Of a stretch of 64,000 nt of DNA, positions 26,488-36,423 are shown in pieces. The DNA comes from Ruminococcus sp. XPD3002 (lineage in GTDB: Bacteria > Bacillota > Clostridia > Oscillospirales > Ruminococcaceae). The first letter of the stretch is position 1. Every line of letters starts with the position of its first letter. Below the pieces are notes generated by a model. It was not told where the DNA came from, ran no database searches, and saw only the letters and a program-made list of their open reading frames with translations. The stretch is taken from NCBI GenBank assembly GCA_900119535.1, contig FPJT01000004.1:62001-126000 (forward strand), read 5' to 3'. The position numbers were made by a program, and so were the translations under genes.

Positions 26488-26822
26488 CGTTTAAGTTCTA
26501 TCCTGATAGCAGGTTCCATTTTGAAGAAGAAGGCGTTTGCTATCCTCGGGACGATGAATATAGCAAGTATCAGTCCCAGCACGACTCTCTTCTCTATGGG
26601 GTAGAGCCAGTCTATATCAGGTGCTTTCAGGTAGGTCAGCACTACCAGTACAAAGCAGATAAGGGCAAATACCGCATTGAATGCAGTTGCCGCCTTACCG
26701 TTCACGCAGAGTCTTCCGCACTCCTTACAGGGTTTGCCGTGGGAGTTGAGCTGACCTGCCATTGCCTTCGTTACGGGATTGAAGGACTTCTTTCCGCAGT
26801 GCGGACAAACATATATACTCAT
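26484..26822 (-). CDS. zinc-ribbon membrane protein of unknown function
   Basis: This 112-residue protein has an N-terminal zinc ribbon (CPHCGKKSF...CKECGRLC) followed by two transmembrane helices (about 46-64 and 78-98) and a short basic tail. It overlaps hemW by four bases and abuts the gene upstream, so it is part of the lepA-hemW operon. The function is unknown; zinc ribbon plus two helices is a common layout in small Clostridia membrane proteins. Confidence 0.75.
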   Translation of the reverse strand: MSIYVCPHCGKKSFNPVTKAMAGQLNSHGKPCKECGRLCVNGKAATAFNAVFALICFVLVVLTYLKAPDIDWLYPIEKRVVLGLILAIFIVPRIANAFFFKMEPAIRIELKR

Positions 26823-27269
26823 TTACGCAATATCCTTTCCTTTTGCCTCGGCAGCAGCAGCTGCTTCGGGAAGCTCCTTTGCAAGTGCTGCTTCGGCAGC
26901 AAGCGGAGCGAATTTATCCGAAATACTGCTCCTTCCGACAGTGGGGAGCGTTTTTTTCTTATGTGCGTGATGTCTGCTTCTGTTCACACCGAGGAAGCGT
27001 CTTATGTGGAGTATCAGCCAGCTTGCCGCAAGGATGCCCACATCCGCCCACATCATTTTCCTGTTGTGGTCGCCTGTTACCGCCGAGATTATGAGCAGTA
27101 CAACAGCTGTAACAACAAGTGCCGAAAAGCTTATCTCCCTGAGGGTTATCCTCAGCTTTCTGAGAACTCTTCCGACCTTTGTATTATAGGATATGAACTC
27201 GGTAAGCACAGCTATAAGACTCAGCAGCAGTATAACTGCCGAAGCACCCAGTGCGATATAGTTCAGCAT
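26823..27269 (-). CDS. multi-pass membrane protein of unknown function
   Basis: This protein of about 148 residues has three hydrophobic helices in its first 90 residues, a histidine- and lysine-rich stretch (RSRHHAHKKK) and an Ala/Glu-rich helical tail. GGAGG precedes both a GTG and, two codons later, the ATG that I prefer. It lies 19 bases after lepA on the same strand. I do not recognise a family. Confidence 0.7.
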   Translation of the reverse strand: MLNYIALGASAVILLLSLIAVLTEFISYNTKVGRVLRKLRITLREISFSALVVTAVVLLIISAVTGDHNRKMMWADVGILAASWLILHIRRFLGVNRSRHHAHKKKTLPTVGRSSISDKFAPLAAEAALAKELPEAAAAAEAKGKDIA

Positions 27270-27288
27270 TATCACGTCACCTCCGTAA

Positions 27289-29091
27289 TCATGAATCCAG
27301 CTTTAGAACGCTCATGAACGCCTCCTGCGGCACTTCTACCGTACCAAGCTGGCGCATACGCTTCTTTCCTTCCTTCTGCTTTTCGAGGAGCTTCTTTTTA
27401 CGAGTGATATCACCGCCGTAGCACTTTGCAAGAACGTCCTTACGCATAGCCTTGACTGTCTCTCTTGCGATTATTTTTCCGCCGATAGCAGCCTGTATCG
27501 GTACTTCAAAGAGCTGACGGGGAATGTTATCCTTGAGCTTTTCGGCTATCTTACGTGCTCTGCCGTAAGCCTTGTCAGTATGAACGATGAATGAGAGCGC
27601 ATCCACAACATCACCGTTAAGGAGTATATCAAGCTTGACGAGCTTTGAGGGAACATATCCCAGCATCTCGTAATCGAATGAAGCATATCCCTTGGTTCTG
27701 GACTTGAGAACGTCGAAGAAATCGTATACTATCTCGTTCAGCGGAAGCTCATAGTGGAGCTCGACACGGGTATCGTCCAGATACTTCATATCCTTGAAAA
27801 CGCCTCGTCTGTCCTGACAAAGTTCCATGATATTGCCGACATAGTCCGAAGGGGAAAGGATGCTTGCCTTTACCATCGGCTCCTCTGCTACCTGTATCAG
27901 CGCAGGATCGGGGTAGTTGGTAGGGTTATCGATATACTGCACCTCGCCGTTGGTCATAGTTACCTTGTAGATAACCGAAGGTGCAGTGGTTATGAGGTCC
28001 AGATTGTATTCACGTTCAAGACGCTCCTGTATTATCTCCATGTGGAGGAGACCGAGGAATCCGCATCTGAAGCCGAATCCGAGTGCAATAGAGGTCTCAG
28101 GCTCGAAAGAGAGAGAAGCGTCGTTTAGCTGGAGCTTTTCCAGTGCTTCACGCAGATCGCCGTATTTAGCGCCGTCCGCAGGATAGATACCCGAGAACAC
28201 CATAGGATTTACCTTGCGGTAACCGGGGAGCGGTTCATCACAGGGGAACTCGTCGTTCGTAACAGTATCACCTACACGGGTATCGCCGATACTCTTGATA
28301 GAAGCCGCAATATAGCCAACTTCTCCTGCTTCGAGCATACCTGTGTTATTGAGTGTTGTAGCGTCCATGCAGCCTGCTTCCACAACGGTGAATACTGCAC
28401 CTGTAGCCATAAGACGTATGTTGTCGCCGATCTTTACTCTGCCTTCCTTGACTCTTACGTAGATGATAACACCCTTGTAGGAATCGTAATAACTGTCGAA
28501 GATAAGCGCCTTAAGCGGCTTTTCGGGATCTCCCTTAGGTGCGGGGATGTCAGTAACTATCCTTTCAAGAACTGCTTCGATGTTAGTACCCATTTTAGCG
28601 GAGATACGGGGAGCATCCATAGCAGGTATGCCTATTACGTTCTCCACCTCATTGCAGACTCTCTCGGGATCAGCCGAAGGAAGGTCTATCTTGTTTACAA
28701 CGGGGACAACCTCCAGATCGTGCTCGATAGCGAGATATGTGTTCGCAAGTGTCTGCGCTTCGATACCCTGTGAAGCGTCAACGACGAGTATAGCGCCTTC
28801 ACATGCGGCAAGAGAACGTGATACCTCATAGTTGAAGTCTACGTGACCGGGAGTATCTATCAGGTTGAAGATATAGTCCTCGCCGTCATTAGCGGTGTAC
28901 TTAAGGCGGACTGCACGGGCCTTGATAGTGATACCGCGCTCACGTTCGATATCCATATTGTCAAGGAGCTGATCCTCCATGTCTCTGACGGCAACGGTCT
29001 CGGTCTTTTCGAGGATACGATCCGCAAGAGTGGACTTTCCGTGATCTATATGTGCTATTATACAGAAATTTCTGATCTTATCGTTAGCCAA
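27289..29091 (-). CDS. lepA: elongation factor 4
   Basis: This 600-residue translational GTPase has G1 [14 protein letters not shown]2 [11 protein letters not shown]3 DTPGHVDF and G4 NKIDLP, followed by EF-G-like domains and the LepA-specific C-terminal domain. It starts with TTG (GAGGAATAACA upstream), which gives MANDKIRN. It leads an operon with two small membrane proteins and hemW. LepA-HemW adjacency is common in Firmicutes. Confidence 0.96.
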   Translation of the reverse strand: MANDKIRNFCIIAHIDHGKSTLADRILEKTETVAVRDMEDQLLDNMDIERERGITIKARAVRLKYTANDGEDYIFNLIDTPGHVDFNYEVSRSLAACEGAILVVDASQGIEAQTLANTYLAIEHDLEVVPVVNKIDLPSADPERVCNEVENVIGIPAMDAPRISAKMGTNIEAVLERIVTDIPAPKGDPEKPLKALIFDSYYDSYKGVIIYVRVKEGRVKIGDNIRLMATGAVFTVVEAGCMDATTLNNTGMLEAGEVGYIAASIKSIGDTRVGDTVTNDEFPCDEPLPGYRKVNPMVFSGIYPADGAKYGDLREALEKLQLNDASLSFEPETSIALGFGFRCGFLGLLHMEIIQERLEREYNLDLITTAPSVIYKVTMTNGEVQYIDNPTNYPDPALIQVAEEPMVKASILSPSDYVGNIMELCQDRRGVFKDMKYLDDTRVELHYELPLNEIVYDFFDVLKSRTKGYASFDYEMLGYVPSKLVKLDILLNGDVVDALSFIVHTDKAYGRARKIAEKLKDNIPRQLFEVPIQAAIGGKIIARETVKAMRKDVLAKCYGGDITRKKKLLEKQKEGKKRMRQLGTVEVPQEAFMSVLKLDS

Positions 29092-29127
29092 TGTTATTCC
29101 TCATTTCAAACATATTTATTCAGTATA

Positions 29128-29156
29128 ATTATACCAGATTCTCCGCAGTTTGTAAA
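29128..29156 (-). promoter_or_regulatory. sigma-A type promoter for lepA
   Basis: Leftward TTTACA (29151-29156), a 17-bp spacer, then TATAAT (29128-29133). Confidence 0.75.
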
Positions 29157-29204
29157 GAAGAAAAAAATTTTTTTCACAGAAGCCGCACAAAATACAATGA
29201 TCAG

Positions 29205-29340
29205 TTAACAGAAATCAGAAAGCAGTTATAAGAACTAATAACTCAGAGCTAAGAACTTAGTAAACCACATTCAAATTCATCGTCGTAAAGCGATACCACA
29301 ATTATCATTTATTCATTATTCGTTATTCAATACTCATTTT
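29205..29340. repeat. degenerate repeat remnant between lepA and the epimerase gene
   Basis: CAGAAAGCAGTTATAAGAAC and AACTCAGAGCTAAGAACTTAGT recur near 38.6 kb, where they border the short GC palindromes. The palindromes themselves are missing here. I see no gene in this divergent intergenic stretch apart from the two promoters. Confidence 0.6.
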
Positions 29341-29436
29341 TATATATGGGATGATCCGAACGGTTGATTAATTAAAACTCTGATATTATTTACAAAAATA
29401 ATCATTTTAAAATTTGCAGTTATAACAAAAAACGCC

Positions 29437-29465
29437 TTGCATGATTTAAAGATTTATGTTATAAT
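29437..29465 (+). promoter_or_regulatory. sigma-A type promoter for the epimerase operon
   Basis: TTGCAT (29437-29442), a 17-bp spacer, then TATAAT (29460-29465), about 30 bases before the start codon. Confidence 0.8.
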
Positions 29466-29495
29466 AATAGAACATTTTATCCAAGAGGTGATCAC

Positions 29496-30509
29496 ATGAA
29501 AATTTTACTTATCGGCGGAACTGGTACTATAAGTATGGCTATAACCCGTCTGCTGTCAGCTCAGGGACACGATCTCTGGCTCATTAACCGCGGAGTCCGC
29601 AACGGCGCTCTCCCCGAAGGCGTAAACGTAATAAAGGGCGATATCAGCAATGAAGCTGAAATAGCTGAAAAGCTGAAGGATATGTCCTTCGACGCTGTGG
29701 GAGAATTCATCGGCTTCATCCCCGAACAGGTTGAGAGGGATTACAGACTGTTCAAGGGCAAAACAAAGCAGTATATCTACATAAGCTCCGCTTCTGCATA
29801 TCAGAAGCCGCTTTCGGATTACCGCATCACCGAAAGCACTCCCCTTTCCAATCCCCACTGGAAATACTCCCGTGACAAGATAGCTTGTGAGGAGTTCCTT
29901 ATGCGTATGTACCGTGAGAATGGTTTCCCTGTAACTATAGTCCGCCCCAGTCATACCTACGATGAGAGGTCGGTACCGCTGGGCGTTCACGGCGATAAGG
30001 GAAGCTGGCAGGTAATAAAGCGCATGATACAGGGCAAGCCTGTAATAATCCACGGCGACGGCACTTCGCTCTGGACCATTACCCATAATACAGACTTTGC
30101 AAAGGCTTATGCGGGACTTATCGGCAACATACACGCTATCGGGCAGGCTTTCCATATAACCTCGGACGAAAGCGTTACGTGGAATCAGATATATCAGATA
30201 ATCGCAGATACTCTCGGAGTTGAACTCAAAGCCTGCCACGTACCGTCAGAATGGCTCTGCAAGGTCGGTCCCTATGATTTTGAAGGCACACTGATAGGCG
30301 ACAAGGCTTCTACGGTAGTATTCGACAACTCCAAGATAAAACGTGCAGTCCCCGATTTTACGGCAACGGTACGTGCAGATCAGGGAATCCGTCAGACAGT
30401 TGAGTACATTCTCGCACACCCCGACTGTCAGCAGGATGACGATGAATTTGACAAATGGTGCGACAAGGTAGTGGAAGCAATGGAAAATTCCGCTAAGATA
30501 GAGTTCTGA
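29496..30509 (+). CDS. NAD-dependent epimerase/dehydratase family protein
   Basis: This 337-residue extended short-chain dehydrogenase-like protein has a Rossmann glycine motif IGGTGTIS at the N-terminus. It has a DISNEAEI segment, YIYISSASAYQK in place of the usual catalytic Ser-Tyr region, and RPSHTYDERSVP. The classical YxxxK is not obvious: SRDKIACEE follows, with K but a shifted Tyr. A sugar-nucleotide or RNA-binding role like the CSP41/isoflavone reductase-like groups is possible. It starts after AGAGGTGATC and is 13 bases from the alcohol dehydrogenase gene. Confidence 0.82.
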   Translation: MKILLIGGTGTISMAITRLLSAQGHDLWLINRGVRNGALPEGVNVIKGDISNEAEIAEKLKDMSFDAVGEFIGFIPEQVERDYRLFKGKTKQYIYISSASAYQKPLSDYRITESTPLSNPHWKYSRDKIACEEFLMRMYRENGFPVTIVRPSHTYDERSVPLGVHGDKGSWQVIKRMIQGKPVIIHGDGTSLWTITHNTDFAKAYAGLIGNIHAIGQAFHITSDESVTWNQIYQIIADTLGVELKACHVPSEWLCKVGPYDFEGTLIGDKASTVVFDNSKIKRAVPDFTATVRADQGIRQTVEYILAHPDCQQDDDEFDKWCDKVVEAMENSAKIEF

Positions 30510-30522
30510 GGAGGTAAAAACA

Positions 30523-31701
30523 ATGGATAATTTTCAGTTCTGGAGCCCAACCGAGTTCGTATTCGGCAAGGGTACGGAAAACGAGGCAGGCAAATACGTA
30601 AAGAAGCACGGCGGTACTAAGGTGCTCCTCCACTACGGCGGAGGCTCGGCAATTAAGAGCGGACTTATCGACAGAGTCAGAAAGTCACTTTCGGATAATG
30701 GCATAGAGTACGTTGAACTCGGCGGTGTTAAGCCGAATCCGAGAGATACTCTCGTATACGAGGGAATCGATCTCTGCCGTGAGGAAAAGGTGGACTTCAT
30801 CCTCTCAGTAGGCGGCGGTTCGGTAATCGACTCATCAAAGGCAATAGCTATGGGAGTTCCGTATGACGGCGATTTCTGGGATTTCTATACAGGAAAGAGT
30901 CCCGAGGCAGCACTTCCCGTTGCTACTATCCTCACTATTGCAGCCGCAGGCAGTGAAGGTTCAGGCGACTCGGTCATCACCAAGGAAGAAGGCGGACTTA
31001 AGCGCGGTGCAGGTTCGGATCTTATCCGTCCCCGCTTCTCTATAATGAACCCCGAGCTTACATGCACCCTTCCACCCTATCAGACAGCATGCGGAGCTAC
31101 TGATATAATGGCTCACGTTTTCGAGCGCTATTTCACAAACACCGAGGAAGTTGAGATAACAGACCGTCTCTGCGAGGCTGTCCTCATGACTATGATAAAG
31201 GAGACTCCCCGAGTTATAGCCGATCCTTCAAACTATCAGGCAAGAGCTAACATAATGTGGGCAGGTACTGTAGCTCACACCAATATAGTCGGCGTCGGCA
31301 GACAGCAGGACTGGAACAGCCACGGCATCGAGCATGAGCTTTCCGCCCTCTACGACTGCGCTCACGGTGCAGGACTTGCAGTTATAATGCCTGCATGGAT
31401 GGAGTTCGTATACAAGCACAACGTAATGCGCTTTGCACAGGCAGCCGTAAGAGTATGGGGCTGCAAGATGGACTTCGAGAATCCCGAAGCTACCGCACTT
31501 GAAGGTATCTCACGCTTCCGCAGCTTCCTTCACAGCATCGGTATGCCGATAAACTTCGAGGAGCTTGGCGCAAAGAAGGAGGACATCCCTGCACTTGTTG
31601 AGAAATTCGGCATAGGCGACGGACGTACAGGCGGATTCGTAGCACTTTCCGCAGCCGATATCACAGAGATATACAACATCGCCGCAAATGCTTCACTCTG
31701 A
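30523..31701 (+). CDS. iron-containing alcohol dehydrogenase
   Basis: This 392-residue group III dehydrogenase resembles NADPH-dependent butanol dehydrogenases. It has FWSPTEFVFGKGTE at the start, the nucleotide loop SVGGGSVIDSSKAIAMG, and metal ligands expected in TACGATDIMAHVFE, NSHGIEHELSALYD and CAHGAGLAVIMPAW. It is likely a cytoplasmic aldehyde/alcohol oxidoreductase in fermentation. It is cotranscribed with the epimerase-like gene (GAGGAGG before the ATG). Intergenic element copy B follows it. Confidence 0.92.
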   Translation: MDNFQFWSPTEFVFGKGTENEAGKYVKKHGGTKVLLHYGGGSAIKSGLIDRVRKSLSDNGIEYVELGGVKPNPRDTLVYEGIDLCREEKVDFILSVGGGSVIDSSKAIAMGVPYDGDFWDFYTGKSPEAALPVATILTIAAAGSEGSGDSVITKEEGGLKRGAGSDLIRPRFSIMNPELTCTLPPYQTACGATDIMAHVFERYFTNTEEVEITDRLCEAVLMTMIKETPRVIADPSNYQARANIMWAGTVAHTNIVGVGRQQDWNSHGIEHELSALYDCAHGAGLAVIMPAWMEFVYKHNVMRFAQAAVRVWGCKMDFENPEATALEGISRFRSFLHSIGMPINFEELGAKKEDIPALVEKFGIGDGRTGGFVALSAADITEIYNIAANASL

Positions 31702-31748
31702 TAAACTTAAAGGGCAACATTAACACAGAGATATTCATATAGGGTTTT

Positions 31749-32032
31749 ATGTGAATTTATCGGGGGAAACCTTTCTGAGGAAAGGTTCCCTCTGACGGAG
31801 GCGGTCCCCTCTGCCTCACGTTGTTCGGCATCTCCCCGCACTGCGGGGAGTCACCCCGAACCCCTTTCCAAAGACTTTTTGCCCCAAATTTTAAGCCTGA
31901 CATGGCACTCACTCACAGTATCACTAAAACAGTAGTTTTACAAGAGTGCCATGTCAGGCTGAAAATTTATAGTAAAGGCTCAGAAAAGAATCAGGGAACA
32001 CCTCATTCAAAGGTATTCCCTGATAATACATA
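31749..32032 (+). repeat. three-hairpin intergenic element, copy B
   Basis: The left terminus ATGTGAATTTATCGGGG mirrors the right terminus CCTGATAATACATAT. Inside are a 5' AAACCTTTC hairpin, a perfect 17-bp inverted repeat (31894-31910 with 31944-31960) and a third hairpin (CAGGGAA...TTCCCTG, 31991-32022). A further palindrome of about 60 bp (CTCCCCGCACTGCGGGGAG) has been gained in this copy. It fills the gap between two convergent genes. Confidence 0.85.
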
Positions 32033-32069
32033 TTAAACTTCTAAATATACCGCTCTTAATGCAGTCCTT

Positions 32070-34154
32070 TTACCAGATTCCGTATTCGGGAGTATCGCTG
32101 TTAGGATCTCCGCCAGTGTTAGGATCGCTGTTTCCTGTATCAGGAACTTCCGGCTGAGGATCAGGCTGCTGCGGTTCCTGCTGCTGAGGTGCAGGAGGAT
32201 CTGTAGGTGCAACATACGGTGCTTCCGTCGGAGACGGCTGCTGCTGCTGAGGTGCTGCTGTAGGAGCATCCGTTGCAGGAGCAACATAAGAGGTATCGTT
32301 ATTATTAGCTGCCTGCTGCGGTGCAGCTGTAGCATCCGCAGGCATGTAGTAAACGATGAGTTTCTTGCCTTCCTTGTTGCTGAAGTAGCTTCCTGCGCTT
32401 ACGATATTGCCGTCCACCTGAAGCATAGTTACGGTATTCGGGCTTCCCCATGAAGTTGTGGAAGCGATAAGCGAGTAGTTTGAGATACCTGCTTCTTTAA
32501 GGCGGTTCTCGTACTGTGAAAGGGTTAGACCGCTGAAATCAGGGATTATAGCGCCTTCATTGCCCTTGCTGACCTTGATCTTTACAACGCTGCCCTGTGC
32601 TATCTGAGTACCGGGCTCGATATCCTGTTCAAAGATCATATCAGCTTCATACTCGTCGTTATAGTCATATATAGCTTCAAAAGTGAAGTAATCCTTATAC
32701 TTCTGCTCGATGAGCTCATAGAACTTGCCGACCAGATCAGGCATTTCGGTATCAAGCTTCTGAGTTGTAGGCTCTGTTGCATCCGCAGCTTCGCCTGTAA
32801 CTATGTTATCCGAAACAGAAGAACTGCTGGATGATGAGTTGCTGAGGCTTCCCGGAGATACCATATTGATTATAACAGTACCTATTATCGCAAGAATGAC
32901 CAGAAGAAGGAGTCCGATTATAACAGGCACCTTTATACGGTCAACTATATTAACTTCTTCATAGCGGTATTCTTCCTCACGCGGCTCGTAAACCGGTGCT
33001 GGAGGCGGCGGAGGCGGAGCATACTGCTGCGGCTGCTGATAGCCGTAATTATTACCGCCGTAGGGGTTATTATTGTAACCGCCGTTGTTGTAAACGTTCT
33101 GCTGAGGCGGCTCGCTGATCTGAGGTTCGCGGTTATTGCGGACATTCTCAGGTGCAGGTGCGGGATTCTGATTCACAGGCTTCACAGGTGCAGGCTGCTC
33201 GAAAAGGCGTGTTACCAGTTCTGTGATAGTCTGTATCCTGTCACGTCCCGTAAGGTTCATGCCGTCCATGATGACCTTTGAAACGTGTGGAGGAACGCTG
33301 TTATTGAGTCTGCAAGGCTCGCAGAGGTCGTCATGCTTGAGTCGGCTTACCGAATCCACAGGCATACATCCTGTTACAGCACGGTAAAGCAGAGCACTTA
33401 CGCCGTAAACGTCCGTCCATGAACCCTGACGGCTGCTGCTGCTTGCGGAATACTGCTCGGGAGCCGCATAGCCCTTGAAGAGCTCGTATTCGAGACCTGC
33501 ATTTGCAGTTCTTACAGCGGAGATGCAGAAGCCGAAGAGCTTAAGCTCGCCTTTATTGGTGATATACACCGTATCAGGACTGATAGCGCGGTGGATGATA
33601 CCTGCGTTATGAAGGATGCCGATAGTAGTGAACAGCGGAGGGAATATAGCCGAAGCCTGTTCCCAGGTGAGTTCACCTGCATTATCCTTGAGGTAATCAA
33701 GCATTTTAACGCCGTCGATGTACTCGAAAACGGTATATGTAGTATTGTTCTCTGCAAACATATCGAGAACAGGATCAATATTGGAGTTGTTCCTGAGCCT
33801 TGCAAGTGACTTGTTCAGCTCGGTATACTCTGCCATGAAAGCCTTGTATTTCGCAAGGTTATTGTAGTTTACACTGATAGTGGCCTTGCCCTTGACTCTT
33901 GTACAGAGATTTATAGGCATATACTCCCTGAGAAGCACCTTTGTACCCGTTGAGAGATCATGGCCGATATATGTTGCACCCTCGCCGTTATACTCCTGAA
34001 GAACGCCGACGAGGTATCTGTCGCGGAGAATAGTACCGGGGGCTATATACATCGGATTATGAGGAGTTTTTTCATCATATCCGCAATTTGGGCAGACATG
34101 CTTATCCGAATCATACTGTTCCATACACTTATAGCAAAATCTAAGTTCTCCCAA
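32070..34154 (-). CDS. protein kinase-like membrane protein with degenerate catalytic site and PASTA-like domains
   Basis: This 694-residue protein starts at a TTG preceded by AAGGAGG. It has an N-terminal zinc ribbon (C7, C10, C21, C24), a serine/threonine kinase fold (about 45-310), a Pro/Asn/Gln-rich linker, one transmembrane helix (about 425-447) and two PASTA-like regions (about 485-640). A Gln/Pro-rich tail ends it. Three catalytic positions look lost: R76 replaces the VAIK lysine, HRA (A190) and T195 replace HRD and its Asn, and L206 replaces the DFG aspartate. It is therefore probably a pseudokinase that senses cell wall outside the membrane. It stands alone with its own promoter. Confidence 0.85.
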   Translation of the reverse strand: MGELRFCYKCMEQYDSDKHVCPNCGYDEKTPHNPMYIAPGTILRDRYLVGVLQEYNGEGATYIGHDLSTGTKVLLREYMPINLCTRVKGKATISVNYNNLAKYKAFMAEYTELNKSLARLRNNSNIDPVLDMFAENNTTYTVFEYIDGVKMLDYLKDNAGELTWEQASAIFPPLFTTIGILHNAGIIHRAISPDTVYITNKGELKLFGFCISAVRTANAGLEYELFKGYAAPEQYSASSSSRQGSWTDVYGVSALLYRAVTGCMPVDSVSRLKHDDLCEPCRLNNSVPPHVSKVIMDGMNLTGRDRIQTITELVTRLFEQPAPVKPVNQNPAPAPENVRNNREPQISEPPQQNVYNNGGYNNNPYGGNNYGYQQPQQYAPPPPPPAPVYEPREEEYRYEEVNIVDRIKVPVIIGLLLLVILAIIGTVIINMVSPGSLSNSSSSSSSVSDNIVTGEAADATEPTTQKLDTEMPDLVGKFYELIEQKYKDYFTFEAIYDYNDEYEADMIFEQDIEPGTQIAQGSVVKIKVSKGNEGAIIPDFSGLTLSQYENRLKEAGISNYSLIASTTSWGSPNTVTMLQVDGNIVSAGSYFSNKEGKKLIVYYMPADATAAPQQAANNNDTSYVAPATDAPTAAPQQQQPSPTEAPYVAPTDPPAPQQQEPQQPDPQPEVPDTGNSDPNTGGDPNSDTPEYGIW

Positions 34155-34233
34155 AGCAGATCCTCCTTCTTGACAATTGATAAGCAGCACAACTTACTGC
34201 TCCGATAGACACTTACGCTATCGTATCATATCT

Positions 34234-34262
34234 ATTTTATCAGCAAATCCCGAAAAAGTCAA
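34234..34262 (-). promoter_or_regulatory. sigma-A type promoter for the kinase-like gene
   Basis: Leftward TTGACT (34257-34262), a 17-bp spacer, then TAAAAT (34234-34239). Confidence 0.75.
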
Positions 34263-34352
34263 CCGTTAAAAGCGTCTTATTACGGATTCTTTGGAATTTG
34301 TATTTTTTTTGTAACAATTCAGCAGGTTTTTATACTATTTTGTAACAATTCA

Positions 34353-35633
34353 TCAAAGGGTGATAAGTCCCTCGTCTATCATCTGCTGAGCTGCGAGCAT
34401 AACTCCGAGTTTTCCCGAAGTATAGGTGATACCGCCCTGCATCCATACTGCGAAAGGCTCACGGATAGGAGCGTCCGCAGAAAGCTCGATGGAAGCACCC
34501 ATAGTGAAGGCACCTGCCGCCATTATGACCTGACTCGTATAGCCGGGCATATCCCACGGTTCGGGAGTTACGAAGGAATCAATGGGAGCGCCCTTCTGTA
34601 TACCGCGGCAGAATGCGGTAAGATGCTCCTCGTCGCCGAGCTTTACGGCAGTTATTATATCTCCCCTGCTGTCGTCCTTGCGGGGTGAGCACTCAAAGCC
34701 GAGAAGCGTGAAAAGTTCGCTTGCGAATGCGGATGTCTTTATTGCGGAAGCGACTACATCAGGTGCAAAGAAAAGTCCCAGGAGCATCTCACGGTTCATT
34801 CCGAGAGTACAGCCTACCTCCTTGCCCATACCTACACAGGTAAGACGATAGGAGCAAAGTTCCACAAGGTCCGCTCTTCCTGCGATATATCCGCCAGTAC
34901 GTGCGATTCCGCCGCCTGCATTCTTGATGAGAGAACCGATGATGATATCAGCTCCGACCTCGGAAGGCTCCCTGTCCTCAACGAACTCGCCGTAGCAGTT
35001 ATCAACCATTACGATAGCATCGGGGTTGCCCTTCTTTATGGCTCTGACCATTTTGTCTATATCCTCAACGGTGAAGGCAGGACGGAGAGAATATCCTCTC
35101 GAACGCTGTATGTAAGCTACCTTTGCGCCTTTTACCGCTTCTGTAATGCCTTCAAGGTCGGGAGTTCCGTCCTCTTTAAGGTCCACCTGACCGTACTCAA
35201 CGCCGTAGTCCATAAGTGAACCGTTACCCTTTTCGCCTGCAAGTCCGATAACCTCTTCAAGCGTATCGTAAGGCTTGCCTGTGACAGATACCATTTTGTC
35301 CCCTGTTCTGAGAACGCCGAAAAGCGCTACGGACAGAGCGTGGGTACCCGATACGAAGTTGAAGCGCACAAGAGCATCCTCGGTACCGAGAGCCTGAGCG
35401 AATACCTTGTCGATAGTTTCTCTGCCTATGTCTCCGTAGCCGTAGCCCGTAGAGCCGTAGAAGCAGGGTTCGCTGACCTTGTTATCGGAAAAAGCCTTAA
35501 GTACCTTGGCTCCGCAGTATTCTGCGTTAGCCTCTATCCTTCTGAATGAATCTCCGCAGGCTTCCTCCGCTTTTGCGGCAAGCTCTGCAAGCTTTAGTGA
35601 AAATCCGTACAATTCGTTTATCTTAGTGTTCAT
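34353..35633 (-). CDS. methionine gamma-lyase family (aluminium-resistance type) PLP enzyme
   Basis: This fold-type I PLP-dependent protein of about 426 residues belongs to the PF06838-type family. Visible features are FYGSTGYGYGDIGRE, FVSGTHALSVALFG, VMVDNCYGEFVEDREP and the PLP-lysine region IIIGSLIKNAGGG. The reaction of these proteins is uncertain despite their name. The ATG two codons inside is preferred because AAGGA lies ten bases before it. The start overlaps the end of the GNAT gene by 11 bases, so it is the last gene of the M42-M42-GNAT operon. Confidence 0.88.
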   Translation of the reverse strand: MNTKINELYGFSLKLAELAAKAEEACGDSFRRIEANAEYCGAKVLKAFSDNKVSEPCFYGSTGYGYGDIGRETIDKVFAQALGTEDALVRFNFVSGTHALSVALFGVLRTGDKMVSVTGKPYDTLEEVIGLAGEKGNGSLMDYGVEYGQVDLKEDGTPDLEGITEAVKGAKVAYIQRSRGYSLRPAFTVEDIDKMVRAIKKGNPDAIVMVDNCYGEFVEDREPSEVGADIIIGSLIKNAGGGIARTGGYIAGRADLVELCSYRLTCVGMGKEVGCTLGMNREMLLGLFFAPDVVASAIKTSAFASELFTLLGFECSPRKDDSRGDIITAVKLGDEEHLTAFCRGIQKGAPIDSFVTPEPWDMPGYTSQVIMAAGAFTMGASIELSADAPIREPFAVWMQGGITYTSGKLGVMLAAQQMIDEGLITL

Positions 35634-36423
35634 CTGCAAGTTTTCCTTTCATTACGCTGTCCTTATCCACGTCGATACGTTCAAGGACTATCTCCTTTTC
35701 CACTTCACGGAAGCCTATCTCACGGTAAAAGCTGACACGTACATCCAGTGCCAGAAGGTAGGCTCTTTTACCGAGACCGTTCAGCCAGAGTGCCAGCCAT
35801 TTGAGGAATTCACGGGCATAGCCGCTTCCTCTTGCCGAAAGTCTTGTAGCCACCTGGCCGATGAGTACGCTGTTCTCTATGTCGAATACCACGGAAGCGG
35901 TAGTGGAGTCTCTGTATGTAAATACACGGCTTATACCGTGGCGGCATCTGTGTGAGGTATCGGTGTACCACAGCGAAAAGTCCGATATATTAGGGAATCC
36001 CTCGCTTAGTATCTTGTACACATCGGGAAGATAGGGATCGAAGTTCACATATTCCTCTGCGAACTTATAGCTGTTCTCATCGGGTATAAGCTCGAATATC
36101 GTCCTGTTCAGCACCTGATAGCGTTCCAGTCCGATAAGACCGTCCAGCACCTTTCTGTTGCCCTCAACACGGAATGGCATATTCATATTCACGAACATGC
36201 GGAGCTCATCGGTAGCTTCAAGCTCTCCGTCGGTACAAATGATCATTGTGGCATTCATAAAGAACATGTAGCCGACTCCTGATTCGTCCGTGACCTTATA
36301 GAAACGGCAGAAATCATAGTTCGGACCGTAGGCTTTCATGTAAGCCAGCATCTTTCTGCCGAGAAGCGTCTCCAGCAGCAGCGGACGGTCAAGCTCGTCC
36401 TCTGATCTGATCTGTTTAATCAT
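35623..36423 (-). CDS. GNAT family acetyltransferase-like protein
   Basis: This 266-residue protein has a C-terminal GNAT fold with acetyl-CoA loop-like sequence QVATRLSARGSGYAREFLKWL and the end motif SFYREIGFREV. The N-terminal half is a separate domain with no clear match (YNFCRFYKVTDESGVGYMFFMN-like pattern), so it may be a two-domain GNAT in which only one half is active. It overlaps the M42 gene by four bases (ATGA) and the PLP enzyme gene by 11. Confidence 0.75.
   Translation of the reverse strand: MIKQIRSEDELDRPLLLETLLGRKMLAYMKAYGPNYDFCRFYKVTDESGVGYMFFMNATMIICTDGELEATDELRMFVNMNMPFRVEGNRKVLDGLIGLERYQVLNRTIFELIPDENSYKFAEEYVNFDPYLPDVYKILSEGFPNISDFSLWYTDTSHRCRHGISRVFTYRDSTTASVVFDIENSVLIGQVATRLSARGSGYAREFLKWLALWLNGLGKRAYLLALDVRVSFYREIGFREVEKEIVLERIDVDKDSVMKGKLADEH

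Noticed and set aside
26286..27317. 343-codon rightward frame across the hemW/membrane-protein region
   Set aside because: It runs antisense to three genes with good starts, four-base overlaps and recognisable domains; its composition is low-complexity and Cys/His/Arg-biased.
29556..30239. 227-codon open frame antisense to the epimerase gene
   Set aside because: There is no ribosome binding site or recognisable protein, and it overlaps a clear Rossmann-fold gene.
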